In this document: one piece after another, positions 6,094 to 13,975 of the stretch | Numbering within the stretch: the first letter of the stretch is position 1 | Layout: each line of letters opens with the position of its first letter | Assembly (NCBI GenBank): GCA_947175055.1 | Contig: CAMWLJ010000029.1 | Coordinates: forward strand, 1-36,846 | Reading direction: 5' to 3' | Source: an uncultured Lachnospiraceae bacterium | Lineage (GTDB): Bacteria; Bacillota; Clostridia; Lachnospirales; Lachnospiraceae | Length of the DNA: 36,846 bases | Translations under genes and position numbers: made by a program | The notes under the pieces: model-generated | What the model saw: only the letters and a program-made list of their open reading frames with translations | Told to the model about the DNA's origin: nothing | The model's database searches: none

Positions 6094-8445
6094 ATGCGGA
6101 AAAGGAAGTGCATAGGAAAAAAGGTTCTATGTTTGACGATCGCAGCCGTGATGCTGCTTACTGCTGGCTGCGGCAGTAACAGCGGGGCAGAAGGATCAGA
6201 AGAAGCAGGCAGCAGGGAAAAGAGTGGCGGACAGCAGTCGACCATGGGAAGGTATGTGGAGACAGAGAAGGATCTGCCGGATCCGGTGGAAAGTGTTTCC
6301 GGTTTTTATCAGCTGCCTGACGGAAAACTGCAGATTTTTGACAGAGAGGGAAGCGTGTTTGTATCGGAGGATGATGGTGATACCTGGAAAAGTATAGACC
6401 GGCAGTGGCTTACGGAGAAAGCAAGCGACACTGATTCCTATATCATGGATGTCAAGATAGATTCCAAAGGCACGATCGGAGTCATATATGTGGAGAATGA
6501 CAGTGTAGACAGCATAAGCGGAGCAGATGATGCGCCGGATGAAGCTTCTCAGACATCCCTGAAATGTGCACTGCTTTTACCGGACGAGACAGTGATACCC
6601 GTCCAGTTTCCGGCGCCGGGGGATGAGGAAGGCATAGACAGGTTCTGGATTTCCGATACGGACCGGTATTTTGTCTCAACACAGGCAGGCAGCATCTATG
6701 AGGTGCAGGAGGACGGCAGCAGTACATTATATCTGATGACGGAAGGCAGTCCCCAGACGATACAATTCCAGGGGGATATGATGATCCTGGACGGGTACGA
6801 CCTGAAAGCGCCGCTCATCTATGACATGGAGCGGGAAGAGTATGTGGAGGATGAGGTGCTTTCTTCCTTTGTGCAGACACATTATGCGGACAGAGGATTT
6901 AACAGTGCCGGCTGGCAGAATATGTGCCTTTTTCCGGGAGAGGAGGACATAATCTATCTGGCTGGCAAGAACGGTCTGCACCGGCATGTGATGGGCGGCA
7001 GTGCAATGGAGCAGCTCATAGACGGCCGACTGTCGCGTCTGGGAAATCCCCAATATGGTATTGTGGGCATGACGTTTCTGGATAAAGGCGCGTTTCTGGC
7101 AGTGACCGATCAGGGCAAACTGATACGGTTTACCTACGATCCGGATAAGGAAGCGGTACCGCAGGAAACCCTGAAAGTGTACAGCTTGGAGAAAAACGTG
7201 GATCTGTACGCGGCGGCGTCTTTTTACCAGATACAGAATCCGGACGTTTTTGTGGAATACGAGATCGGGATGGAAGAGGGGGAAGCAGTCACTGAGGAAG
7301 ATGCAGTCAAGCGATTGAATACGAAGATCATGGCAGGGGAAGGGCCGGATATCCTTATGCTGGATGGACTGCCCGTGGACTCTTATGTGGAAAAAGGCAT
7401 GCTCTGTGAGTTGAATGATCTTGTCGATGGTCTGGAACAGGAGACGTTCGGAAATATACTTCGTACTTTTGCACGGGATGACAAAGTCTATATGGTGCCC
7501 GGGCAGGTCAGATTTCCGGTCATGATGGGAAGGGAGAGTGAGGTTTCCGGCATAGTGGGACTTACGGGACTCGCGGACCGGATCGGACAGATGAGGGAGA
7601 AGATCCCGGAGGAGGATATGATCGGTTTATGTTCGGAAAAGGCGGTCATGAAGATCTGCGCCCTTCTCTCTGCGGGGGAGTGGAGGAACGGGGACGGAAC
7701 AGTCAACAGGGAGTCCATCGAGGAATTTCTCACCCAGGCCAAACGGATCTACGAAGCGCAGATGGATGGGATCTTGCAGAATTGTGTGGAGCGGTTCCGG
7801 AAGACGGATGAATATTATACACAGTATGTAGCGGAGGATTGGATGTATGATCTGGAACATTATGGATTCTATATGGACTATGTGGCAGAATGTTTCAACA
7901 TGTTTGTGGGCGTGAGCTTTTCGCCTGCGGGTTATATGGAACTGGCTTCTATTCCTAAGGCGAAAGGCTTCGAGGACAGGGTACTTGTGCCGCTGGAAGG
8001 GGAGGCAGGCAATGTGTTCATCCCCGAAACGATCCTGGGGATCAATGCGGTGACGCAGAAGAAGGAACTGGCGGAAGATTTCCTGAAAATGTTCCTGGGA
8101 AAAGAAAATCAGTGCCGGCTGAGCGGATACGTGGTAAACAGGGCGGCGTTAGACGAGGCATTTAAGTTCAAAGGAAAAGAGATCGGAGAAAACGGTACAT
8201 ACGGAAGCTTTAGTGTGATATATGAAGATGGCAGAGAGTTGTCTTTAGCACTGTTTCCTCCAACGGCGGAAGAGACCGCAGTCGTAAATGGCTGGATGGA
8301 GACAGCCGGAATACCTTATACGGAAGATGCGGTTTTTGAAGAATGTGTTTTCGAGGAAGGATCCCGGTTCCTTTTAGGAGAGCAGAAGATCGAGGAGACA
8401 CTGGATGCCGTCGAGAAGCGGCTGGCTATTTATCTTGCGGAGTAG
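6094..8445 (+). CDS. Lipoprotein with N-terminal propeller-like region and C-terminal extracellular solute-binding domain
   Basis: A 783-residue secreted lipoprotein. ATG 6094 is preferred over 6082 because GGAGG (6084-6088) overlaps the latter and lies five bases before 6094. The signal peptide ends in the lipobox LLTAGC (Cys about 26). Residues about 55-360 contain repeats such as FYQLPDGKLQIFD and SVFVSEDDGDTWKSIDRQW, typical of BNR/YCF48-like beta-propellers. From about 365 the sequence (VDLYAAASFYQIQNPDVFVE; IMAGEGPDILMLDGLPVDSY) matches family 1 extracellular solute-binding proteins. No ABC permease or ATPase gene is adjacent. Instead a VanRS-like two-component pair follows after 73 bases, so I infer a sensing accessory rather than an importer subunit. 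Confidence 0.8.
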   Translation: MRKRKCIGKKVLCLTIAAVMLLTAGCGSNSGAEGSEEAGSREKSGGQQSTMGRYVETEKDLPDPVESVSGFYQLPDGKLQIFDREGSVFVSEDDGDTWKSIDRQWLTEKASDTDSYIMDVKIDSKGTIGVIYVENDSVDSISGADDAPDEASQTSLKCALLLPDETVIPVQFPAPGDEEGIDRFWISDTDRYFVSTQAGSIYEVQEDGSSTLYLMTEGSPQTIQFQGDMMILDGYDLKAPLIYDMEREEYVEDEVLSSFVQTHYADRGFNSAGWQNMCLFPGEEDIIYLAGKNGLHRHVMGGSAMEQLIDGRLSRLGNPQYGIVGMTFLDKGAFLAVTDQGKLIRFTYDPDKEAVPQETLKVYSLEKNVDLYAAASFYQIQNPDVFVEYEIGMEEGEAVTEEDAVKRLNTKIMAGEGPDILMLDGLPVDSYVEKGMLCELNDLVDGLEQETFGNILRTFARDDKVYMVPGQVRFPVMMGRESEVSGIVGLTGLADRIGQMREKIPEEDMIGLCSEKAVMKICALLSAGEWRNGDGTVNRESIEEFLTQAKRIYEAQMDGILQNCVERFRKTDEYYTQYVAEDWMYDLEHYGFYMDYVAECFNMFVGVSFSPAGYMELASIPKAKGFEDRVLVPLEGEAGNVFIPETILGINAVTQKKELAEDFLKMFLGKENQCRLSGYVVNRAALDEAFKFKGKEIGENGTYGSFSVIYEDGRELSLALFPPTAEETAVVNGWMETAGIPYTEDAVFEECVFEEGSRFLLGEQKIEETLDAVEKRLAIYLAE

Positions 8446-8518
8446 ACTTTATCCGTTTTATCAGGTATAGTAAACAGATGATAGCGTAAGTGGGCAAAGG
8501 AATAAAGGAGACTTTTTC

Positions 8519-9223
8519 ATGTCTGATAAAATATTGATCGTCGATGATGAAGTGGAGATTGCGGATCTGATCGAAATGTATCTGAAAAGTGAAGATTATA
8601 CCGTATACAAATTTTACTCGGCGAAGGAGGCCCTGGCGTGTATCGAGACGACGGAGCTTGACCTGGCCATCCTGGATATCATGATGCCGGAGATCGACGG
8701 GCTTTCGCTGTGCCAAAAGATCAGAGCCGACCATACGTATCCTGTCATCATGCTGACGGCCAGAGACGGCGAGATGGATAAGATCACCGGACTTACCCTG
8801 GGGGCAGACGACTACATTACCAAGCCATTTCTGCCTCTGGAACTGGTGGCCAGGATCAAATCTCAGCTGCGGCGTTACAAGAAGTATAATCCTGCGCGTG
8901 TTGACGAGGAAGAAGGGGATATCCTGTCTTATCTGGGATTAGTCTTGAATACCAAGACCTATCAGTGTACCCTGAACGGAAAGCCATTGGTACTTACGCC
9001 GACAGAGTTTGCTATTTTGCGGATCCTGCTGGAAAACAAGGGGCGTGTGATCAGCGCAGAGGAACTGTTTCACAGGATATGGCAGGACGAGTATTACAGT
9101 AAGGCGAATAACACGATTCCGGTCCATGTGCGTCATTTGCGAACGAAATTAAACGATACACTGAATAAACCGAAGTATATTAAGACAGTATGGGGAGTTG
9201 GGTATAAAATTGAAGAGTCATAA
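8519..9223 (+). CDS. OmpR/VanR-like response regulator
   Basis: A 234-residue response regulator. The receiver domain (about 1-118) has the acidic pair in LIVDDEVEIADLIEMY, the phospho-acceptor Asp in LAILDIMMPEIDG and the Lys in DDYITKPF. The C-terminal winged helix (about 135-232) has LTPTEFAILRILLENKGRVI and the conserved terminal VWGVGYKIEES. Start ATG 8519 follows AAAGGAG at 8505-8511. Closest in look to VanR/ResD-type regulators. It is co-transcribed with the downstream kinase, whose likely start lies 13 bases past its stop. Probable targets are the hairpin promoters at 5893-5977 and 10351-10415. Confidence 0.92.
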   Translation: MSDKILIVDDEVEIADLIEMYLKSEDYTVYKFYSAKEALACIETTELDLAILDIMMPEIDGLSLCQKIRADHTYPVIMLTARDGEMDKITGLTLGADDYITKPFLPLELVARIKSQLRRYKKYNPARVDEEEGDILSYLGLVLNTKTYQCTLNGKPLVLTPTEFAILRILLENKGRVISAEELFHRIWQDEYYSKANNTIPVHVRHLRTKLNDTLNKPKYIKTVWGVGYKIEES

Positions 9224-9236
9224 GAAGGAAGAGTAC

Positions 9237-10343
9237 GTGGCATTTCAGAGAAAGATCATGCGCCGGTTCTGTCTGGCTGTTTTTGGTTCAGTCTGCGTGG
9301 TGGTCGTGCTGTATCTGGTCTTGTGGAGACGGCGGTTTGGGGATTGGACGGTCAGATTGTTGGAGTATGGCTTGAAGATCGGACATGAGGAAGCTTTCTA
9401 TCTGTACCACAATTATTTCAGAGAATATAAAGAAGTCTTCTTTGGCGTTATGATCTTGGCGGTCTTTGTTTTCCTGCTGGGATACCTGTTCCGGTGGATG
9501 ACCCGGTATTTTCAAGAGATCGATCGGGGGATAGATGCGCTTCTGTCGGAGGATACAGAACAGATCTGCCTGTCGGCAGAGATGCTGCCCTTTGAGCGCA
9601 AACTGAATGCGGTAAAACAGGAACTGGAAAAAGAGAAGGCGGAGACAGTCAATGAAAAGCGGCGGAAAGATGAATTGGTCATGTATCTGGCCCACGACAT
9701 CCGTACCCCGCTGACATCGGTGATCGGTTACCTGCATCTGTTGGAGGAGGATCAGGATATGTCCGCGGCCCAGAGGGCAAAGTATGTGCATATCACGCTG
9801 GAGAAGGCCAACCGTCTGGAAGAGATGGTCAACGAATTTTTTGAGATCACCCGCATGGATTCCGGACAGATGCAGCTGTCAAAAGAGCGGATCGACCTAT
9901 ACTATATGTTGGTACAACTGTGTGACGAAGTGTCTCCGGTCCTGGAACTTCGCGGCAATCATGTGGTACTGGATCTGCAGGAGGACTTTTCCATCTGTGT
10001 CGATGCGGATAAGATGGCGCGGGTGTTTGGCAATATTTTGAAGAACGCGGCGGCGTACAGTTATCCTGAGACGGAGATTACCATCAGGGCATGGGAAGAA
10101 ACCGGAGATGTGGTAGTTTCTTTCCAGAATAAGGGCAGGACGATCCCGGCCGAGAAGCTGCCGCTGTTATTTGATAAATTTTATCGTCTGGATTCCTCCC
10201 GCGTATCAGACACGGGAGGAACGGGACTGGGGCTTGCGATCGCGCAGGAAATCATTTTATTGCATGGCGGCACGATCCGGGCTGTAAGTGAGCGGGAGAC
10301 AGTTACATTCCTTCTCCGGCTGCCACTGTTAAAGAATTCTTAA
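9237..10343 (+). CDS. VanS-like sensor histidine kinase
   Basis: About 368 residues. GTG 9237 is favoured because AAGGAAGAG lies just upstream; an overlapping TTG at 9198 with no clear ribosome site is the alternative. Two transmembrane helices (VFGSVCVVVVLYLVLW and VMILAVFVFLLGYLFRW) flank a short extracytoplasmic loop of about 45 residues. A HAMP-like stretch, the HisKA box LAHDIRTPLTSVIGYLHLLE, and the ATPase domain with N box (FGNILKNAAAYSYPE) and G boxes (DTGGTGLGLAIAQEI) follow. The small loop suggests sensing at or in the membrane, or through a partner such as the lipoprotein upstream. Partner of the response regulator at 8519. Confidence 0.9.
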   Translation: MAFQRKIMRRFCLAVFGSVCVVVVLYLVLWRRRFGDWTVRLLEYGLKIGHEEAFYLYHNYFREYKEVFFGVMILAVFVFLLGYLFRWMTRYFQEIDRGIDALLSEDTEQICLSAEMLPFERKLNAVKQELEKEKAETVNEKRRKDELVMYLAHDIRTPLTSVIGYLHLLEEDQDMSAAQRAKYVHITLEKANRLEEMVNEFFEITRMDSGQMQLSKERIDLYYMLVQLCDEVSPVLELRGNHVVLDLQEDFSICVDADKMARVFGNILKNAAAYSYPETEITIRAWEETGDVVVSFQNKGRTIPAEKLPLLFDKFYRLDSSRVSDTGGTGLGLAIAQEIILLHGGTIRAVSERETVTFLLRLPLLKNS

Positions 10344-10350
10344 AAAATTA

Positions 10351-10415
10351 ATAAAGTTATTTTAAAATAGCTCATGCTTCTGACTGGTATAATGATTCCA
10401 GTACAGAGGCATGAG
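10351..10415 (+). promoter_or_regulatory. Hairpin promoter element B, before the D,D-carboxypeptidase gene
   Basis: After the kinase stop comes ATAAAGTTATTTTAAAATAG (10351-10370) and then a 17-bp stem with one bulge at 10371-10415: CTCATGCTTCTG pairs with CAGAGGCATGAG and ACTGG with CCAGT. The loop carries TATAAT (10388-10393), preceded by TGG to form an extended -10. TTTAAA sits 21 bases before the -10, exactly as in element A (5893-5977), and the stem arms are clearly related. No T-run follows, so it is not a terminator. I infer an activator-dependent promoter of the two-component system for the gene at 10502. Confidence 0.48.
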
Positions 10416-10501
10416 TTGTTTATGTAAAGTACAAGAGCGGGCAGATGGCTGGGACAGGGTAATATGGGGACGGTATTTGCGCACGGGAAAGGAGTTTGAT
10501 C

Positions 10502-11353
10502 ATGAAGGAAAGTAAGATAACGGTAAGGAGTCAGCGGAGACGTAAACGGAGTCGACAGAAACGACAGGCCTGGTCTGTGGCGCTGCTGCTTTTTCTCCTT
10601 GTTTTGATGGCGGACTTTGGTGCGGGTTTTCTTGTCGGTTCCTCCTGGCAGAAGAGTACAGGGAAAGAAGTGTATCCGGAGAACGGCGCGCTGTATACCG
10701 ATGGGGATTATGGCGCCTGGGAGAATATGGCCTATGATGCACAGGGGAACGTGATGCAGTTTGACGACTGGCAGGACAGCACAGCGCAGAATGATGATGG
10801 CCAGGATGATACCGCATGGAATCTGATTCTGGTGAATGATAAGAACCGGGTTCCGGAGGGGTATGCGGTGAATCTGGTGGATGCAGGAGACGGGGAGCGT
10901 GTGGACGAGCGCATCTATGCCCCTTTAATGGAAATGCTGGAGGATGCACGGGAGTCCAATTGGAATCAGCTTCCCCGTGTGGTGTCCGGCTATCGGACGA
11001 CGGAAAAGCAGCAGAAACTCTATGATGACAAAATCGCCGAATACCGGAAGCAGGGATATCCGGATGAAGAAGCAGAAGAACTGGCCGGACAGTGGGTTGC
11101 CCTACCGGGGCACAGCGAACATGAGCTGGGATTGGCAGTGGATATTAACGGGGCGACCTATGATGTCTATTTATGGCTGCAGACGAACAGCTATAAGTAT
11201 GGATTTATATTCCGCTATCCGGGCAACAAGACCGAGCTTACGGGCGTGGCGGAGGAAGTGTGGCATTACCGTTACGTGGGGGTGGAGGCCGCCACGGAGA
11301 TTTATGAACAGGGTATCTGCCTGGAAGAATATGTGGAGAATCTGGAGGTCTAG
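10502..11353 (+). CDS. VanY-like D-alanyl-D-alanine carboxypeptidase (peptidase M15B)
   Basis: A 283-residue membrane-anchored zinc carboxypeptidase. Start ATG 10502 has GGAG seven bases upstream (10491-10494). A very basic N-terminus (QRRRKRSRQKRQ) precedes one transmembrane helix (SVALLLFLLVLMADFGAGFL, about 24-45) and an acidic linker of about 50 residues. The M15B domain (about 110-270) has VVSGYRTTEKQQKLY, the zinc motif GHSEHELGLAVDI (SxHxxGxAxD) and EVWHYRYVG with the third zinc ligand. It should trim the terminal D-Ala from peptidoglycan stem peptides outside the membrane. With a VanRS-like pair immediately upstream and its own hairpin promoter, it looks like a regulated wall-modifying enzyme. 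There is no vanH/A/X set, so glycopeptide resistance is not implied. Confidence 0.88.
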   Translation: MKESKITVRSQRRRKRSRQKRQAWSVALLLFLLVLMADFGAGFLVGSSWQKSTGKEVYPENGALYTDGDYGAWENMAYDAQGNVMQFDDWQDSTAQNDDGQDDTAWNLILVNDKNRVPEGYAVNLVDAGDGERVDERIYAPLMEMLEDARESNWNQLPRVVSGYRTTEKQQKLYDDKIAEYRKQGYPDEEAEELAGQWVALPGHSEHELGLAVDINGATYDVYLWLQTNSYKYGFIFRYPGNKTELTGVAEEVWHYRYVGVEAATEIYEQGICLEEYVENLEV

Positions 11354-11421
11354 GCTGCTGCGGATCTTGAAGACCGGGTATTATCCATGGCCGATACCAT
11401 TAAAGTAAGGCGGTGTACGGC

Positions 11422-11471
11422 ACCTATTGTCAACTTATTTATTAATTAGGTTGACAATAGGTATTTTTTTT
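11422..11471 (+). promoter_or_regulatory. BirA biotin operator that also has the shape of an intrinsic terminator
   Basis: A perfect 13-bp inverted repeat, ACCTATTGTCAAC (11422-11434) and GTTGACAATAGGT (11450-11462), with a 15-bp spacer. TTGTCAAC-N15-GTTGACAA matches the biotin repressor (BirA) operator layout TTGTTAACC-N14-16-GGTTAACAA, and bioY begins 69 bases downstream. A run of eight T follows at 11464-11471, so the transcript of the upstream carboxypeptidase gene would form a textbook terminator here. TTGACA inside the right arm (11451-11456) could be the -35 of the bio promoter with a weak TACCGT -10 at 11474-11479, so BirA-biotinyl-AMP would block it. Confidence 0.82.
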
Positions 11472-11530
11472 GTTACCGTAGAGTGCGGACGGACTGCAGC
11501 CGGAAGAGATTACGAAATGGAGAAAAAGAG

Positions 11531-12082
11531 ATGGAACAGAAAAGCAAGATTCAGAAAATGGCTGTGTGCAGCTTGTTTACGGCATTGACGGCAGTGGGAG
11601 CTTTTATTAAGATACCGGTTCCGGTAGTCCCTTTTACGCTGCAGTTCTTGTTTACGATGTTGGCGGGGCTTCTGCTGGGCGGTAAGCTGGGGGCGCTGAG
11701 CGTGGGCGCCTATGCGCTTTTGGGGCTGGCGGGACTGCCCATATTTGCGGAGGGCGGCGGCTTCTGGTATGTTCTAAAGCCGAGTTTCGGTTATATTCTG
11801 GGCTTTATTGCGGCGGCTTACGTGACGGGCACAATGACGGAGAGAACGGCGGGATTGACTTTCGGAAAAATTCTGACGGCTAATTTTATCGGTTTGGCGA
11901 TCGTCTATGGCGTGGGGATGGTGTATTACTATGTTATCTGCAATTATGTGATCCATACGCCGATCGGGCTGTGGCCGCTTTTCCTGTACTGCTTCTTGCT
12001 GGCGGTGCCGGGAGATATCTGCCTGTGCTTTGTGGCGGCAGTATTGACGAAGCGGATCAGGCCTATACTGGCGGCTATGTAG
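11531..12082 (+). CDS. bioY: Biotin transporter BioY (ECF-type S component)
   Basis: A 183-residue integral membrane protein with about six hydrophobic helices. ATG 11531 follows GGAG at 11519-11522 in a purine-rich leader. Family features are the N-terminal MAVCSLFTALTAVGAFIKIP, then VPFTLQFLFTMLAGLLLG with the typical PFTLQ motif, and GALSVGAYALLGLAGLPIFA, the strongly conserved BioY signature. It captures biotin at the membrane and works alone or with shared EcfA/A'/T energising subunits, which are not encoded here. First gene of the biotin cluster and directly downstream of the BirA operator, so it is repressed when biotin is plentiful. Confidence 0.93.
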   Translation: MEQKSKIQKMAVCSLFTALTAVGAFIKIPVPVVPFTLQFLFTMLAGLLLGGKLGALSVGAYALLGLAGLPIFAEGGGFWYVLKPSFGYILGFIAAAYVTGTMTERTAGLTFGKILTANFIGLAIVYGVGMVYYYVICNYVIHTPIGLWPLFLYCFLLAVPGDICLCFVAAVLTKRIRPILAAM

Positions 12083-12145
12083 TGCACCGGACGGGCCGGA
12101 GCCTTGTTGTGCATGTGATCAGTGTAACAAAGAGAGGAAGAGCAT

Positions 12146-13120
12146 ATGGATTTTACAGAAGAGATGAAGGACAAGGTATTGCGGGGAGAGCAGATCGACA
12201 GAGAGGAGGCACTGCGGCTTTCGGAAGAACCGTCAGACAGGCTGCGGGAAGCTGCGGAGGAGATCAGAAGGAAAGTATGCGGGGACGGTTTTGACCTGTG
12301 CACGATCGTGAATGCAAAGTGCGGCAGGTGCTCGGAGGACTGCAAGTATTGTGCCCAGAGTGCCCATTACCGGACGGCATGCGATCAGAGCTATCCGCTG
12401 CTTTCTGCGGAGGAACTGTTAGACGGCGCCAGGCGCAGCGCCCGGCAGGGCGTGCTGCGGTATTCGATCGTTACATCCGGCAGGCGGCTTTCCGATGCGG
12501 AAGTGGAGCAGGTGTGCGGGAGTATTCGCAAGATCAGGGAGGAGACTTCCATAGAGGTGTGTGTCTCCCTGGGTCTGCTGGATGAAACGCAGTTTCACAG
12601 GATCAGAGAGGCAGGGGCATCCAGGGTGCACTGTAATCTGGAGACCTCGGCCCGTTATTTTCCTTCGGTCTGTACGACGCATACCTATGCGGAGAAGATA
12701 GAGACGCTACAGGCGGCAAAACGGGCCGGATTATCTGTCTGTTCCGGTGGCATCCTGGGATTGGGGGAGACCATGGAGGACCGGATCGATATGGTGCTGA
12801 CGGCAAGAGAACTGGGCGTGAGATCCGTTCCCGTAAATTTATTGAACCCGATCATGGGAACCCCTTATGAAAAGAACACGCCTCTGACCAATGAGGAAGC
12901 GTGTCGGTGTGTGGCTCTTTTCCGGTTTCTGCTTCCTGACGCATCCATCCGTTTGGCCGGTGGAAGAGGACTGCTGGGGGATAAGGGGGAGGCATGCTTC
13001 AGGAGCGGCGCCAATGCGGCGATATCGGGCGATATGCTTACTACGGCAGGTATCACGGTAGCGACGGATAGGAGGATGCTTCATAATTTAGGATTCGAGG
13101 TGAAGAGGAACGATGGCTAA
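12146..13120 (+). CDS. bioB: Biotin synthase BioB
   Basis: A 324-residue radical SAM enzyme that inserts sulfur into dethiobiotin to form biotin. The radical SAM cluster motif CxxxCxxC is seen in KCGRCSEDCKYCAQSAHY (about residues 58-75). Further family marks are YSIVTSGRRLSDAEV, RVHCNLETSARYFPSVCTTH (the Asn-x-Glu region and a cysteine of the [2Fe-2S] auxiliary cluster), GILGLGETMEDRIDM and VPVNLLNPIMGTP, with the arginine ligand region in DASIRLAGGRG. Length is normal. Start ATG 12146 follows GAGAGGAAGAG. It overlaps bioD by eight bases, indicating translational coupling. Both bioB and bioD are in the BirA-controlled operon. Confidence 0.95.
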   Translation: MDFTEEMKDKVLRGEQIDREEALRLSEEPSDRLREAAEEIRRKVCGDGFDLCTIVNAKCGRCSEDCKYCAQSAHYRTACDQSYPLLSAEELLDGARRSARQGVLRYSIVTSGRRLSDAEVEQVCGSIRKIREETSIEVCVSLGLLDETQFHRIREAGASRVHCNLETSARYFPSVCTTHTYAEKIETLQAAKRAGLSVCSGGILGLGETMEDRIDMVLTARELGVRSVPVNLLNPIMGTPYEKNTPLTNEEACRCVALFRFLLPDASIRLAGGRGLLGDKGEACFRSGANAAISGDMLTTAGITVATDRRMLHNLGFEVKRNDG

Positions 13121-13832
13121 GAAGATTTTTATTACCGGCACGGGTACGGATGTGGGCAAGACCTTTGTGACAGGCCTGATCGTGAAGAAGTTAAAGGAAA
13201 ACGGCATAAAAGCCGCCTATTATAAAGCTGCCATGAGCGGGAATGAGAGGGCAGGGGAGGACGTGCTGCTGCCTGGCAATGAGCGGATGAAGGAGGGGAC
13301 GCTTCTGCCAGGGGACGCCCTGCACGTGCAGACTGTATCGGGGATCGAACAGCCTGTCGGGCAGATGTGCCCATACGTCTATGAGACGGCAGTCTCACCC
13401 CATCTTGCCTCGCGGATCGAAGGTGGGCCGGTAGCTTTGGAAGAAGTGGTGCGGGGATTTGAAGCAGTCTGCAGCCAATATGATTTTGTTACTATGGAGG
13501 GCAGTGGCGGCATTTTATGTCCCCTCTGCTTTGACGAGCAAAAACTGTGGCTGGAGGATGTAGTCAGAGAATTGGGATTGTCCAGTCTGATTGTGGCGGA
13601 TGCAGGGCTTGGCACCATCAACAGTGTGGTGTTGACGGTTGAATATATGCGGGCGAAAGGTCTTCCGGTGAAGGGCATCATCTTCAACCGTTTTCATCCG
13701 GGCAACAGGATGGAGGAAGACAACCTGCGCATGTGCGAGTACAGAACGAAGCTGCCGGTACTGGCCAGTGTGGAAGAAGGATGCATAGATCTTCCCATGG
13801 AGATCGCAAAGCTGACGGCACTGTATGAGTAA
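13113..13832 (+). CDS. bioD: Dethiobiotin synthetase BioD
   Basis: A 239-residue ATP-dependent carboxylase that closes the ureido ring of 7,8-diaminopelargonic acid to give dethiobiotin. The P-loop ITGTGTDVGKTFVTGLI (about residues 6-22), the catalytic Lys region AAYYKAAMSG, and VTMEGSGGILCP are clear. An insertion at about residues 44-70 holds an imperfect duplication (GNERAGEDVLLP then GNERMKEGTLLP), which is unusual for the family but keeps the frame. Start ATG 13113 overlaps the end of bioB. Between this gene and bioA the operon is interrupted by a palindromic repeat. Confidence 0.94.
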   Translation: MAKKIFITGTGTDVGKTFVTGLIVKKLKENGIKAAYYKAAMSGNERAGEDVLLPGNERMKEGTLLPGDALHVQTVSGIEQPVGQMCPYVYETAVSPHLASRIEGGPVALEEVVRGFEAVCSQYDFVTMEGSGGILCPLCFDEQKLWLEDVVRELGLSSLIVADAGLGTINSVVLTVEYMRAKGLPVKGIIFNRFHPGNRMEEDNLRMCEYRTKLPVLASVEEGCIDLPMEIAKLTALYE

Positions 13833-13856
13833 AGATGAATGTCAAGAAGGAGGTAA

Positions 13857-13962
13857 GATTGAAAATTAAAATTTTCAATCGCGAGATTTGTGTCTGCGCG
13901 TTGCTTGCCACAAACTCGTTTAATGCGACGTCTCAACATAGTTGAGACAAAAGCAGCGCAGA
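13857..13962. repeat. Highly folded palindromic repeat element between bioD and bioA
   Basis: About 106 bases made almost entirely of inverted repeats. Stem 1 is an 11-bp perfect palindrome (GATTGAAAATT 13857-13867, AATTTTCAATC 13870-13880). Stem 2 pairs CGAG-TTTGTG (13882-13892) with CACAAACTCG (13909-13918). Stem 3 pairs GTCTCAAC (13930-13937) with GTTGAGAC (13941-13948). The loop of stem 2 (TCTGCGC...TGCTT, 13893-13906) is complementary to the 3' tail AAGCAGCGCAGA (13951-13962), giving a pseudoknot. It sits exactly between a strong AGGAGG and the bioA start. It looks like an inserted short palindromic mobile repeat or a structured RNA. Confidence 0.65.
13859..13945 (+). CDS. Possible 28-codon reading frame inside the palindromic repeat
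   Basis: AAGGAGG (13847-13853) is followed five bases later by TTG 13859, which opens a frame of 28 codons (LKIKIFNREICVCALLATNS, then eight more residues) ending at TGA 13943-13945. The ribosome site is much better than the one before bioA, so ribosomes should load here. I do not recognise the peptide. It may simply be the translation of the repeat, with the ribosome site being the displaced original bioA site. Confidence 0.25.
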   Translation: MKIKIFNREICVCALLATNSFNATSQHS

Positions 13963-13975
13963 AATGGAGAAAATG

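Noticed and set aside
8519-11353. Glycopeptide resistance (van) cluster
   Set aside because: VanRS-like and VanY-like genes are present, but there is no ligase, dehydrogenase or VanX, so only a wall-remodelling role is supported.
11464-11530. Riboswitch before bioY
   Set aside because: The leader is short and the inverted repeat fits the BirA protein operator; no known riboswitch class binds biotin.
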